A stretch of DNA of 64,000 nt, from positions 779,237 to 843,236 of the forward strand of contig RQTK01000001.1 in the NCBI GenBank assembly GCA_003991915.1. Direction: 5' to 3'. The position numbers and the translations under genes were made by a program. Under the pieces are notes generated by a model, which saw only the letters and a program-made list of their open reading frames with translations, had not been told where the DNA came from and ran no database searches. Shown here in pieces: positions 36,401 through 48,519 of this stretch (within the stretch, counting starts at the first letter, position 1; each line of letters starts with the position of its first letter). The DNA is from Elysia chlorotica (taxonomy: Eukaryota > Mollusca > Gastropoda > Plakobranchidae).

Positions 36401-39400
36401 AGTACTATGGAAAAATAAAAGCTTTTAATTTTTTCCCCAAGAGTTCTTTTAATTTTAATGACATAACTTAATCCCATTTTATTTTTAACCAAAAAAAAAA
36501 AAGTAAATTTTTGTGCTCTATCATGCCTATTCCTGCTTCTTTTCATGTTTGTGGTTTACTTAGGACTTCAGGAAAGCTAGGAGGTCCAGATGTCAAGAGG
36601 ACAGACAAATGTAGTTTTTGTCAGGTGAGTTTGTTTGGGTTTTTGAAGTTGATTTTTTTTTTAAGGAGGGAACATTTTTCACCAGTGGCAAAAACAAAAC
36701 TGTGATCATGTGACTTACTTATTTTTTGTTTGTCTGTTTGTAACTACAATTAGCTATAACAATTCTTTTGTTTTTGTCATCTTTTTTTTTTTTTTTTGCA
36801 ATTTGTCTTCTTTCATTTAATTTTTCAGGGTCACAGTATACATTTCTCTAATATATAAGAAAAAATATTTAAAATTATTTGTGAGTTTAGGGTTTTATGT
36901 CAGTCTATCATTTTGCTTGCCTTTTTTTTCTTTTCTGAATTTATAAAATTTTTATCTTTTCTTGTGTGCAAAAAAATGTTATTTTCTTAATTAAGACCTA
37001 CAGATCTTGGTAATACTTACTAAGATGGCCAGTGCTATAGAGAGGGTCTGACATTATATATATAACATTGCTAACATAGTGGTCTATCTCAAAATCAGGT
37101 GAACAATGTAAGAAACAGATTGTGATTTTTCAGATTACAATTTTTAGAATATGGTCCAGTACATTTCTCTTGTTACAGAACAGATAGCTGGGAAATTATT
37201 CAAAGAATCTGATTGTGGGTCAGTGTTATTTTTATGTTAGCAGCATGACGATATATCAAGCCAAAAATTATTTTTTTTAGTCCCCTCTAGACACAGACGT
37301 TGGCAAGACATCAGCTCTGGGAGCAGTGTTATTTTCTCAACAGCTATCAAGACCAACTGTGGTTGACCACAAAGACAACATGCCAAGTGTTGAGGACACT
37401 CCAACTAGTTCTGGTTGTGACCATTCAGCCGCTGTCTTGTGAGTATTACTATACATGAGTGTTAGGAATGGTAGATTTCTTCCAGAGTTGTGTTACATAG
37501 TTTGAAGTCATGAGCTTTGAATTTGGTTTAAGTTAGTCCAGGAAGCAGTAGCCCATGTTGTATGCAAAATATTGTGGATGTTATGGTCATAGACTATACA
37601 AACAGGAAAGTATTTACTAAAAAAAATGGCACTATGGAGTTATTGCTTCTTGAACATAAGTCCTTTCTTCCAACAGAGGATAACTTTTTGTGAAATCTTA
37701 TTCCCTATGAATGTTTGGACAATTAAATTGTGCTATCAACAACCTATTAAGACTCATGTGCTATTATTTATATCTTATTGTTTTGTTTGTTGAGTGCTAT
37801 ATTTCTCGGTAATAATATTTGTTATAAAAGAGATTACACAGAGAGACAGAGTGGGTGTTTGTATTTCAAAGAGTACACTTTTAATGGCTGAGGATATTTA
37901 GACTTTTTTATGTTTTCAAAGAGAAATCTTTGCATTCTTAATCTTTATTTTTTGCGTTCTCAGACTGACCAACCTGAAAGAGGCCTTGTGCTATGGATGC
38001 AGGATATCTTTACATGAATTTGTAAGTACTGTTAAGCTTTTTATCAACTCAGTAATGTCACTGAGATAGCACACAGTCATTATTTTCAGTATTTTTTAAA
38101 ATATGACTTATTCCTGTGTTGGAAGTAAAAATATATGTTTTTTGAAATATATTTTGTATTTTGTGTAGTTGCTTAAATCTGGGCATTTTCGAAATATATC
38201 ATTTAATCTATAGACCCTTGATTAACAAAACATTAAAAAATATACAGATTTTGTTTTAGTCATAGTTAAGGCTTTTGGTTATTTCAATAAACATAATAGA
38301 AAATGCATATGTATTTATTTCAGAATGGAGAAGCTACCACATTACCAACCTTTATCACAAAGAGAACTATGTCCAGCATAAGGTGTGTAGAAAATATAGA
38401 CTCATATTTTATTCAAATCCTTTTTTTTTTGGCTCATATTGTGATCATGTAGAGCTTTTTTAAATATTTGTTGGTTTCTAGGAAATATTTAATTTTGTCT
38501 TTTATTATAATGATTTGATCAGTAAAAACAATATTGCAGAAAATCGTGGTATGGTAGGGAAGAGCTCAATGAAAATTTCAGGCTGATGAGCAAAAAAGGC
38601 CTTTATATGTCTTTGTTTGATTATAGAGCTATTTATGGTTTACACCCTGCAGTGGACTCTGCGTAAGAATCTCAGCTTATAAACCCACTCTGTCTTCTAA
38701 TCCGCTCGCCCAATGAAACATAATTCTTTCTCTTTAATGAACACCCCTACTAACCCGCTGTTGGCCTCTTATAAAGTGTAAGAACCTGTTTTAAGAGAGC
38801 CGGGTGCAATTTTTTAAAAGTATTTGTCAAGCTAACATATTATTTTACCTTCCCCAGCGTGATGCTTATTTCTATAGTGATCTAAGATTGATAGTCGCAC
38901 ATATCTAAATACACAAGAGGTGCCTTCATACAGGTCCTTATTGAAGTTGTTTGTTCTTTCTATCTCCCTTCCTCTCTTTCCTTTCTCTTTTCTCTTTTTT
39001 GCGATCTCCCATTGCTCTTTCTCTCTCTCCCTCTTTCTATCCCTTTTGGTGTCTTTCCTTGGTTGTTTCTATGTCTGTCTGTCTATCTGTCTCTCCTTCC
39101 TCTCTCTCTTGAGGGAGGTGGCCCAAGGGTAGAGCTTGCAGCTTCTAATTCTATTGAGAGAGCTACAGATTTGATCCGCTGCTTTTTTATACTGGTTGAG
39201 TCAGTGTCAGTATACCTCTCATAGATTCTGGTTTTTCTCTTTACAGCAGATTCGTTTTCTCTTAACAAAGAATACTTTTCTTATCAAATCAATGCATTCT
39301 AAAGACTGATGTTACAACCGTGAGTGCCTTTATCTCACTATTTTAATGTCGGAAATAGCAAACTAAAGACCCGCAGTTTTAACCTAAAAAGAAAGAAGAA

Positions 39401-39852
39401 GAAAAACTCAGGGAACCTATGAACATAATTACCCAGATTATTCTTTTTTGAGGATTGATCTCTTGTTTACTAACTATAAGACACATTTTCTTCTCCTACC
39501 GTAAGATCCTTCACCCTCTAAGAACCCACTTATCTTGTCACCGGAGGGGCGGGTTCTTAGGCGGAGACCACTGAATTGCTATAATTTAAAAAAAATTTTT
39601 ACTAAAGAAATTATGTGTACATGTTTCTTTACATGCTTGATTGTGAAGTACGGGTGCTTAAGTCAATAAGTGCCTTGTTTAATTCATGACTATAAAGCTT
39701 AATATGTTGTTTTTTTCCAGTTTATGTTGAGATTTAAGTTACCACATTCATTATTTTATTTCTACCATCGTTTCAATTTCAGAGAGAGACAAAGAGATCA
39801 GTTGAATGGCTTCCTATTAGAAGATGACTCAGAGGCTAATGGAGTCAGATGA
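30466..39852 (+). CDS. Cytoplasmic tRNA 2-thiolation protein 2 (CTU2/NCS2)
   Basis: Partner of CTU1 (NCS6) in the cytosolic, URM1-dependent 2-thiolation of wobble U34 in tRNA-Lys, -Glu and -Gln. Fifteen exons join with matching phases: 30466-30533, 30927-31001, 31757-31895, 32185-32245, 32917-33026, 33454-33668, 34482-34617, 35060-35109, 35312-35393, 35761-35852, 36564-36624, 37281-37438, 37964-38021, 38324-38382 and 39783-39852. This gives 477 aa, close to vertebrate CTU2 (about 515). The start MCNVEDRD resembles known CTU2 starts. A zinc-binding pair CxxC at 29/32 and 47/50 is followed by the PP-loop-like SGGGNSS (80-86), the SDERNPGVMFMRPVRELNAK region, and C-terminal CxxC at 359/362 and 424/427. 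The Ser/Asp-rich tail FLLEDDSEANGVR is typical. AATAAA at 39,884 lies 32 bases after the stop. The gene appears intact. Confidence 0.95.
39108..39235 (+). mobile_element. tRNA-SINE fragment in CTU2 intron 14
   Basis: The head GGTGGCCCAAGGGTAGAGCT resembles the A box, and ACAGATTTGATCC is a mutated B box. The body fragment GTTGAGTCAGTGTCAGTATA matches the family. It breaks off before the 3' end. Confidence 0.65.
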
Positions 39853-39883
39853 AAGAAACAATGCACGAGCAACTAAAATGTTC

Positions 39884-39889
39884 AATAAA
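39884..39889 (+). terminator. CTU2 polyadenylation signal
   Basis: AATAAA 32 bases past the CTU2 stop codon; a second AATAAA lies near 40,062. Either could direct cleavage, so the 3' UTR is short in both cases. Confidence 0.6.
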
Positions 39890-42620
39890 CAGTAAAAATG
39901 GATAATCACACTGAAATGAAATTGTTCGTTTTTACTACTATGTAGCTAGTTTATTTTTTTTATTTGTGTAGTTTACATAGATGTTCAAGTTGGTATTTTA
40001 TTCATCATGAATTGCTTTGGAAAAATCAACCTTCTTTTAGGAACTAATAATTTTAAATGTTAATAAAACTTCTCACCTCTATTTCATACTATTTTTTTCT
40101 ATTCTGATATGGCTGACAGGTATTTTATTTTATTTACAACTCAATTTTCTTCTCTTTTCTGCTTAAAAAAAATGATATATGATTCAAACTTTTAACATAT
40201 TTTTGTGAAGGGCAGTATCTCTGTGGTTCCTCTTGATCTATTTGTTGACGGATTCCATTTTCTTTAAAGCTCTATAAGTTTTGAAGCGTCTTGCAGTTCT
40301 GAAGTCAGATTAACCTGTAAAGATGAAGAACGAAAGTCATGCTTTTTATAAATGGAAAAGGTCTAGAAATAAGAAAGCAATCAAGTTGCTATAGGAGTGC
40401 TGATAGTTTTATGGTTTTTGTTTCCTTTGCATAGTCGGCAAAGTAATGTATATTATTGGTTAAAAATATTAGGTTATAACAAAAACAAAATTATTTCCTA
40501 GTCCCAAAGATCATACTGTTGGTCTAGGAATAGACAGAAAATGCAATCAAGGTACATGTTTATGATATCTAACTATCAAACGTCAGTCGTAAATTAATAA
40601 TAATAGATCTTGTGTCAGAAATTAACTTTTCACCCACAAGATCATATTTACATAATTTTTACTAGTTTGATTTTAGTGGAATTTGGATCACAAAAGTTAA
40701 AAATAATGTCAAATAAGCACATAAGTCAGTCATAAATAGTGTCCTACTGCACATTGGCACCTAATCAATGATTGACTTCCAACGGAATCATCCAAATGTT
40801 TATACTAAGTATTCAATACAAAGAAATTTTCCTAGTCTTTTGGGTATTCATTCAAAGGGATTGAGATTGTCAAAACAAAAATTTTAAACGAAAAAAAAAA
40901 AAGTACATAAGCAGATATACAGCCATTTAAAAACCATGAACTCCAAACTATTGGACTTACATAGTTGTCTCAGTCTCAGAATGTATACCAATTATAAAAA
41001 AAATATCCCAAAATAATAGTTCACTCAGTTTCCTGGGAGTTTTAAAAAACCTCAAGAAGTTCCTCAGAGAGGGTACATGTATTCTTTAGACACTAACAAA
41101 GTTTTCATAGACCAACAAAATCCTCAGGTTACACGTACTACATAATATGACCACATGCACCTGTATTGACTGATTATAATAGTTGGTATGTATCTGATAC
41201 TGAATTGTGTGCATATTCTTTATTTTACAAGGATGAATGAATCATCATGCATAATGTAGGATGAATTGTCTGGTTTTGTCAATTTTGGTGACAAATTCAA
41301 AAATAAAAATCGTCCTCTTTCTGTAGTTCATTTAGCACTTAAAATTAGATATTAAAAATAAAACGAAAATAATTTGAAATTTGAAATTTAAAAACAAAAC
41401 AAAACAAGAAACAAACAAACCAGAAATATGGTATATGCATGTCACATCTCTGTATGAGGCATGAAAATATTTTGATGTAACCACTAGAGCAAAGAATGAT
41501 GAAGTTGTGCAAACTTTTATCCCATATTGATTTATGAGCTAATTTTTGGTAGATTCGGATCAATTCTCTCTCAATGTAGAATTAGTGTTCGAAGAAAGCC
41601 AGATGGTATGTAACTGGATGATCTCAATATAATTTTAATACTAAGTTTGATTGCCTTTATATGGCAACATTTTCACTTGAAATAAAATTCTATGGACAGG
41701 TAGAGACTACAAAGAAGTATAGTCATATAATACTCAGTAGGTTGATTTCCTATTATACCATGATAAATCTAAAAACTGATCGGTTTTAAATTTTAGTTAC
41801 TCTATAGATTAATTTTCCATGCATCAACTCGTGAAAATTTTAAGATTAACTCCTCCCAGATATGCAGAAATATGTATGAAAAACTGAAAAAAATTGCTTA
41901 AAACTAAGCAACAGTAAAAACAAAAATTATAATAAATATTGCAGAGAATTATTCTTTACCCTTATTTTATTTACTGATATATAAAGACAAATCATGAGTT
42001 GAGGGGTGATATTATATAGAACAAATGCATACTTGTATAAAACTTATGAAAACACAATTGACATAGTAAAACATAATGCTATATAATCGTAATATAATTT
42101 TTTTTTAAGTCAACCATTTAGCTGACAAGAGCGAAAAAAATTTTAACATATTTTATTTTTAACCAACTCCTTGCTGCTGACTGCATTTACCAATACATAA
42201 GTTTGTTGTTGCTTTTTTTCTTTCAAATTGTCATAATAAGATGAGGTTTAAAACAAAATAGAAGGAATACAATTACTCCAAAATCATGAGCTGCGTTGTA
42301 GAGGAGTAGAACTATATGTTGCTTGGATGGGGTAGCATTAGATCACGATCAGGAATAAAACTGATTGAACATTTAAGTTTTAACAAAAGGTTAGCAATAT
42401 CATAGTAATTTACCAATCAGACTGCCCTGTTGTGAGTAGTAAAAGACTAAGCGACACATTTCTCTCTCTCTCTCTTTAGTGCAGTTTATATTTCTTTGAT
42501 TCTACTCTAAACTATCCAGCTCTTGTCTTTTATGTCAATGACACCTAAAAAAAAGCAGACAAAAAATTAGAAGCATTCCTAAGTAGCTTTCATGGAAATT
42601 CGAGCATGTCTTGTTTTTCC
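39890..42620. other. Convergent intergenic region, nothing recognised
   Basis: AT-rich DNA between the 3' ends of CTU2 (+) and the 1152-aa gene (-). Only short ORFs and homopolymer tracts are present, with no RNA gene or repeat family member. Confidence 0.5.
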
Positions 42621-42623
42621 TTT

Positions 42624-42629
42624 TTTATT
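42624..42629 (-). terminator. Polyadenylation signal of the 1152-aa gene
   Basis: TTTATT on the plus strand is AATAAA on the minus strand, about 53 bases after the stop at 42,682. The position is good for a short 3' UTR. Confidence 0.6.
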
Positions 42630-42681
42630 ATATATCTTAACATTTTCTGTGGTTCATAAAAACTATTATTAGTACAGTGTA

Positions 42682-45600
42682 TCAATATTTCCACAACTTC
42701 TTGGTAGGTTTTCCTTTGGGAGTCTGCTTGCCGGGACGGCCCTTGCACACCGTGAACGAGCCTGTTTTCCGGGCCGAGTCTGGCCGACCGTCGGCGCTCT
42801 GGCCTGGCCGGGTATTGTTCCAGGGCTTCCTGCCACTGGTGGCGTCACTGGTGCCGGTGCCACCAGTCTGCGTGAGGCGAGGCTCCGAGCGCGATCGTCC
42901 ATGCAGTCCTGGAATAGTCCCTGGATTAGTCCCTCCGGCGGCACTGAAACCTGCACGCTGAGATGTACCAATAGCCTCAACGCTGACAGGCATTGCGGAG
43001 CTGGAAGAATACTTCTTCAGCATGACTGAGTTGAAAGTCCTCGATGTTTTCTCCGGTAGTCCTTCCCACCATTGTTTCTCGACAGATGCCGACCGAGAGA
43101 CATGTGGTGTGCCAAACTCATTATTTATTGGTTGAGAAATCTGAGAAGTGAAGTAAGCAGTGTTAACGTCGGGGGGTTGGATTGGAGAAAATTCGCGTAT
43201 GAGAGAAGTGTTGTCAGCACATTCCTGTGAAGATTGTCCTGATTTACTGATACTCACGCCATTCTCTTGGCATATTTCTAATTTAGCATCGCATAATAAG
43301 GCTTTTGTCCTTTCCTCTATCTCTCCAACAGCTCTTGTGGTGGGAGACGAACTTCTAGACGTTGCAGGTTTCTTCTTTGTTCTTTTTTTAGGACTAAAAC
43401 GTCGTTTGTGTACTGTGCCCGAGACAGACTCTTTATTTGAAGGACTGGCTACTTTAGAGTCAGCTTCTTGGCTGGTCTCATTTGCTTTATTTTTTTCTAA
43501 ATCCAAAGTAAAGTTCCTTTCAAAAGTTTCCAGGAGTCTGGCAGAATCTTCATCCCCGTAGATTAACTTAGGGCCCCAGGTGGAACGAGGTTTTTCTGGT
43601 AGATCCCCCATGATGTGATCGCGAATTTTGGACGGGTCAGAATAAAGCGATAAAGAGGCCAAATCTTTGTTTTCACGTGGCTGGATTCCATCATGTGGAC
43701 AGGGGTTTGACGGATCTGCACTGTAGCGGCGAAAGATATCTGACACGGGTCTAATACTGTGAGATGCATATGAGGAACTAGCCCACCGTCCATTCAGTTT
43801 ATCAGTGAAACCTATGTTACTGTGACTTGTATTAGTTGCCTCTATCCTTCTTTGGTAACAAGCAGCGTTGCCGTTCGATCCCACATCGTCATTAGTCCGG
43901 TTCATTTCATCCTTAGGTAATAGATTATCTGTCAAACCAGATAGCCGCGATGTGCCGTCGTAACTGCGGTTGCTCCAGCAACGATCGTAGCACGGGAAAC
44001 GGACCCTGTTGCCGGGCCACCAGCCCAAACGCATCGAAGAGTTACTCCAGCCCCCGCCGGAACCACAACAGTCTCTGTCGTAGTAGCAGGTCGGCTTGCA
44101 TGGCATTGTGCATCCTTCAGGGGACACACACTCATCATTGCCCCCTTTGCCCCCTGTCGCCTTTTCTCCATCGCCTGCACTTTTTTCAGCTTTGCCTTTT
44201 TTTTTCTTTGGGCTACCAGATTCTTTCTTTTTCTGATCCTCATTAGGGCTTGCTTTGGATTTTTTTTTACCTCCCTTCCCACCGCCAGATTTTTCACCCG
44301 CGCCTGCTTTGCGTTTTCCTTTTGAAGAAGAATTTCCGCCAAGAAATTTGTCTAAACTTTGGCAAATATTCGGACGATTTTTGCAACCGGGACATGTGCA
44401 AGGCAGTAGACACCGAAACATCTGTCTACACACTTTCTCTTCTATAATTGACGCTACTGTGTAGAGAAGTGTGCGTGTGCTCTCCTCGTTCACGGATTGT
44501 GCTAGGCTCTCAAGTTGTTGCACATGACTAAAGTCTAAAGGCACGCATTCGCTTTGTTCTTGATCTATTCTATATTTATTGCATCTGGCACAAATTTCTG
44601 CCGGGGTTAGAGGAACAATCCCTTGTACATTCAAGCCCTTAGCTGATGCTGACGCTGATGCTGATGCTGATTTTGATTTCTTCCCTTTTCCTTTCGAGTC
44701 AGCGACACTGCCTCCACTGGGTGTTGATTGTGGTGTGGCCGCCCCCTTCGGTTTTAGTTTCAATATAGGGCTGGGTTTTCCTACCGGGCTTTTGCCTTTA
44801 GGTTTTGATGGCGCCGATGTAGGTCTTGAATTCTTACCCTTGGCGGCCGGCCCTGCTTTGGCACCGCGGCCACCTGCGGGACTTTTGTTCTTGGGTTGTT
44901 GTCTATGGTAGCGATGACTTGATTCGTCTGAGCTGGAGGCTCCCACGCTGATACCTCTAGGACTGACAAATCCTTTGGAGGCGGGCCTAGGGCCCATCGA
45001 ACGGCACCGTCTCGAGCTGGTGCTGTCAACAGAGCAATTTCCCTTGCTGTTATTTCTGCAAACACATGCATGACTATTCGTGTCTGAAGGAATCTCTTCC
45101 AGAGCGTCAAGTCTGGTTTTGGATGCAGTCCTGCCTTTCCTACTGCTAGTGATGCCAATAGCTATATCATTTGGCTTCAGTTTGCTGGTCATTTTCTCCC
45201 AAAACTGTTTAGTTTCTGGTGCATGATTTTTGTTAGGCAGTTGACTCGCTTTAGCACCCACTTTCGATGCCCTCGAATGAGATTTGTTTTTTCCTCTTGC
45301 GAAAGTGCAGCTATAGTTGCTGCAAGTATCGTTATCGTCCCAACTTAAGTTTGACTTTACGCTGCAGGGACTTGTGGACTGAGATCGATGAAATTTATGG
45401 TTACTTTTAGTCTTTTTGGGCTTCGCTTTACGTGTCACGGTAACCCCCGAGTTTGTGTTCTTATTTCCTTGAATAGTGTTATCATGTTTGATTTTTCCAA
45501 TACGGTATATATCTGTGTCGAAGAGGGCTAGAACATGCCCCTTGTCTTTATGAAAACAACGACTGGTACGAGAATCTGACTTTGGAGAAAAAGGTGAAGA

Positions 45601-46140
45601 ACAACCGCTTTGATGGTGGACCGTAAGACTATTATTAGACCCATTAACACTATATCTAGACCGCATGTCTAAATCTGTATCACTCTCGTTTTCTATCTCT
45701 GAAGATGGGCTTGTGACAACATAGCGCTCTAGATCACTAGTTTTATTATCTGTCTTCTCTATATTGTCGTTGGGTGATGATGCTCTTCTACCTTTAAAAA
45801 CTCTACCAAAAGATTCCTTGATATCTTTAGAATAACTGGCAACTTGCCTGTACTTTGATGAATCCCTTGAACCAAGTTTGGAAAGTTTTGGCATTGTTAA
45901 ATAAATACTTTTTGGCGAGCATATATCTGGACAATCTGCCTGTCTGCTCCAAGCCCAACCATTTTGATCACACTCATCCTTGGAACAATCTCCAGCATCT
46001 CCAGTCTTCTGTGACCGGCTAACACAGGTGTAAGTGCGATCGTTGGAGCTAGATCTAGATCTTGGTTGAGGCTTTCTCGGGGACAGTTTACTATAGGAGT
46101 GCGCTCTGCGTTTCTTCTTGTCATTTTGCACATGCGTCAT
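42682..46140 (-). CDS. Cysteine-containing, Lys/Ser-rich protein of unknown function, 1152 aa
   Basis: Single open exon; I do not recognise the family. The N-terminus (1-60) is basic and Ser/Arg-rich. Residues about 60-520 are polar and largely disordered, with Arg-Ser, Gly-Lys and a KSASASASASA stretch. A conserved-looking island at about 515-600 holds ICARCNKYR, a helix (ESTRTLLYTVASIIEEKV) and a cysteine motif starting at Cys571 (C-x9-C-T-C-P-G-C-x6-C). A very Lys-rich segment (about 600-680) is followed by a second Cys cluster (CTMPCKPTCYYDRDCC). The C-terminal third is Ser/Thr-rich and ends KGKPTKKLWKY. Codon use and GC content are higher than the surroundings. In-frame TAA lies upstream, and TTTTCTCAG 16-24 bases before the ATG could be an acceptor for a 5' UTR exon. 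Lys-rich tracts suggest nucleic-acid or acidic partners (inference). It shares the motif with the two genes downstream. Confidence 0.8.
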   Translation of the reverse strand: MTHVQNDKKKRRAHSYSKLSPRKPQPRSRSSSNDRTYTCVSRSQKTGDAGDCSKDECDQNGWAWSRQADCPDICSPKSIYLTMPKLSKLGSRDSSKYRQVASYSKDIKESFGRVFKGRRASSPNDNIEKTDNKTSDLERYVVTSPSSEIENESDTDLDMRSRYSVNGSNNSLTVHHQSGCSSPFSPKSDSRTSRCFHKDKGHVLALFDTDIYRIGKIKHDNTIQGNKNTNSGVTVTRKAKPKKTKSNHKFHRSQSTSPCSVKSNLSWDDNDTCSNYSCTFARGKNKSHSRASKVGAKASQLPNKNHAPETKQFWEKMTSKLKPNDIAIGITSSRKGRTASKTRLDALEEIPSDTNSHACVCRNNSKGNCSVDSTSSRRCRSMGPRPASKGFVSPRGISVGASSSDESSHRYHRQQPKNKSPAGGRGAKAGPAAKGKNSRPTSAPSKPKGKSPVGKPSPILKLKPKGAATPQSTPSGGSVADSKGKGKKSKSASASASASAKGLNVQGIVPLTPAEICARCNKYRIDQEQSECVPLDFSHVQQLESLAQSVNEESTRTLLYTVASIIEEKVCRQMFRCLLPCTCPGCKNRPNICQSLDKFLGGNSSSKGKRKAGAGEKSGGGKGGKKKSKASPNEDQKKKESGSPKKKKGKAEKSAGDGEKATGGKGGNDECVSPEGCTMPCKPTCYYDRDCCGSGGGWSNSSMRLGWWPGNRVRFPCYDRCWSNRSYDGTSRLSGLTDNLLPKDEMNRTNDDVGSNGNAACYQRRIEATNTSHSNIGFTDKLNGRWASSSYASHSIRPVSDIFRRYSADPSNPCPHDGIQPRENKDLASLSLYSDPSKIRDHIMGDLPEKPRSTWGPKLIYGDEDSARLLETFERNFTLDLEKNKANETSQEADSKVASPSNKESVSGTVHKRRFSPKKRTKKKPATSRSSSPTTRAVGEIEERTKALLCDAKLEICQENGVSISKSGQSSQECADNTSLIREFSPIQPPDVNTAYFTSQISQPINNEFGTPHVSRSASVEKQWWEGLPEKTSRTFNSVMLKKYSSSSAMPVSVEAIGTSQRAGFSAAGGTNPGTIPGLHGRSRSEPRLTQTGGTGTSDATSGRKPWNNTRPGQSADGRPDSARKTGSFTVCKGRPGKQTPKGKPTKKLWKY

Positions 46141-47470
46141 GACCCCGCCTTTAATCAGCTGAGAAAATCTTTAGGGTTTAGACTATCTTGATCAGATCAT
46201 GTTGTACTTCGCTTACGTGCGTGGTGTTTTTTACAGCAAATGTACATGCTAAAAAGATCACACTCTATAAACATGGTAATGTTTGCTGTACTCCTCCATC
46301 ACGACGCCCTTCCTACAACACCGTTCAACATACATTCTAGCGCACGCATTATATTATTACATTTTGAGTCATTCTTGGGGATTTTTTTATGTGAAAATAT
46401 TTGATGCGCAAAATGAAAATGAAATTTTTATGTTAGCATGTTCCAAAGAACTTGATAATAAAAGGCGAAAGAGTGGAGAAGCTGCAATGTATAACATTCC
46501 CCAAGCAATGTTATCAAAAAAGAATATCAGGGTTGTAAACTATTAGCCAATATTCTGTTTGGCAACATCAGCAGTTTAGAGTTAAATAAAACTTTTGAAC
46601 TCAGCTAGGGTGTCACATGAAGAAACAAAACGTTTTAAACGTTGCGCATTTTTCATGATAAGCATAATTGTTCTCAAGAGAGTAAAATTATAGTGATTTA
46701 ATAATTCAGCATTGAATTCCTTTACATTTATTATTGCTCACTTTACATAATTATGGCTGTTCAGACACATTTCATTTAAAAATAGGAGTTTTAAATTTAA
46801 CCCACTGCTCTAATAATCTCGCAGAACGTTGAACGGCGTGATAAGTCGCCCACAGCTCTTATTCTCAAAGAACAATAAATAATATAACCATACAGGGTGA
46901 CAACTTTAACCAAAAAATACACATGGTATTGGTAAACGTATAAAAGATTTCCTTATACCACGGAAAAAGAGATCAATTTGGTGCTAAATATCTTTAAAAA
47001 GAAATGGGTGAGTATGTTCTGACTGTGTCTGGAATTTCGATAACATATTAATAAATTTTATTAATCAAAATTAAGACAACATCGCCATTGATTTTCTTAG
47101 CTTTTTTTCTCCTGTTTTTTTCATCTTTTCAAACCTTTAATTTGTTATTTTTTTATCATCGTTTTCGATTGAAATTGTTGGCACTCTGTGCTCAGACTGA
47201 GATAACAATAGTAATGCATTGTTGAAAAACATGACACTTGATTTTTATTTGGATTATTTTAAAAGGTGGCTAACTAGGCCGGCAGGTCTCTCCTCCTTAC
47301 CCCTCCACAATGCTTTCTGGTGTGAAGGAGTACGAGACGTCCGGGTCTTCATTCCTAGATTTTAGGGAAGGGGGAAAAAGGTGGGGGGGAGGATCAGGCG
47401 AGGGACGTCACCAAGGATGGTGATAAGGGAAGGTCACCAAAGATGGTGACAGGGGAAGAGGAAGGGAAAG
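46141..47470. other. Intergenic, no supported gene
   Basis: Upstream flank of the 1152-aa gene. A plus-strand ORF at 46,283-46,546 ends in a hydrophilic stretch (KELDNKRRKSGEAAMYNIPQ), but I cannot assign it. The rest is AT-rich until the GC-rich LINE remnant begins. Confidence 0.4.
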
Positions 47471-47479
47471 GGGACAGCT

Positions 47480-48517
47480 TCGATGTTCGGGAGCCACCTG
47501 TGAGGATGGAAAGAGGGTTGTCACCTCTGTCACCTCCATTCCTTCGCTGTCGGTCAACGCCTCAAAACGATTTGAAGTTGCCAAAGGGGTTCTCTGCTCA
47601 GATGCAGGTTTTGCCCTAGGCTTGCCCTTACGTCGAGACTCTGCTCCAACGGGCGACTTCTTCGGCTTGATTGGAGAATCTTCGTTGAAGGGCTTTTCTC
47701 CTTGGGATCAGGCAGTGGTGTTTGTCCCGCCGCTGCCCTTCTGAGTCGCTGTTTGAGCAGTCTTTGTCCCAACACTGGTGGCGTAGACGCTAAATATTTG
47801 GGTTGAGTTCTACGACATTGGCTGCCCTGGTCTGTGCAAAGGTACCACCATGCTGGGCTTTGTACCGCTGAATTGCCTCTTCTTCTTTCCACTTGGGGCA
47901 TTATTTCGAATCTGCCGCAATTGGGCCATGGCAGTTCAGACAGCTGGGATCGGCTTTACAGTCTTTCCCGGCGTGCCCTCCCTTACCACCGTAGCAACAC
48001 ACTGCTGTGTCCAAAACGATGGCCTTTAAAACAGCGCATCGGTCTCGGTAGGCATGGGGTAACCTTACGAGTTAAATACCCCACTCTCATCGCTGTCGGT
48101 CGCGACGTCGAATTAAAGGTTAGGATGAAGGTTTTAGTCATGATTTTATCATCCCCTCCCGCACAAAAATGCGTTGGGCGTGCGTTACTCCAACGAGTTC
48201 CACCACCATCTCCTCCTCGCTCGTCGTTTCAAGGTCGCGAGTTCTAACTACACCCCTGGAGCTGTTTAGGCTCCGCTGAGCCTTCAGAGTCACATGGATG
48301 TTGACAAAAGTTACAGCTTGCCGAGACGCTTTGATTATGCTTCGCTAGAGCATTCCACCAAGAGTTCACCAGTACGGAGCATCGTGACGCTCTTGACTTC
48401 GCCCACAAGTCCACTCAATTCTTTGCTAATAACAAAAACACAGTTTTGCCACCTTCTTTTCAACATATATTTAACTTGACGCTGTTGTTGAACTTTAATA
48501 CTTAATAAAAAATACAA
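47480..48517 (-). pseudogene. LINE ORF1 (gag-like, CCHC zinc-knuckle) remnant
   Basis: Read on the minus strand with several frame breaks, the peptides follow the order of invertebrate non-LTR retrotransposon ORF1. KSVTMLRTGELLVECSSEA comes first, then LKAQRSLNSSRGVVRTRDLE, then VREG and FILTFNSTSRPTAMRVGYLT. A zinc-knuckle region follows (CCYGGKGGHAGKDCKADPSC, LNCHGP), then CPKWKEEEAIQRYKAQHGG, and a Pro/Lys-rich tail with TSNRFEALTDSEGMEV. In the living families the tail is followed by ORF2, which is absent here. Stops and frameshifts (for example the missing Cys in the first knuckle and a stop after AADSK) show it is dead. GC content is well above the neighbours. Confidence 0.85.
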
Positions 48518-48519
48518 CG

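Noticed and set aside
44579..44911. Plus-strand ORF with Asp-Ala repeats
   Set aside because: It is the antisense of the Ser/Ala-rich part of the 1152-aa gene.
46283..46546. Small plus-strand gene (87 codons)
   Set aside because: No recognisable domain, splice context or codon bias; its length is within chance for this region.
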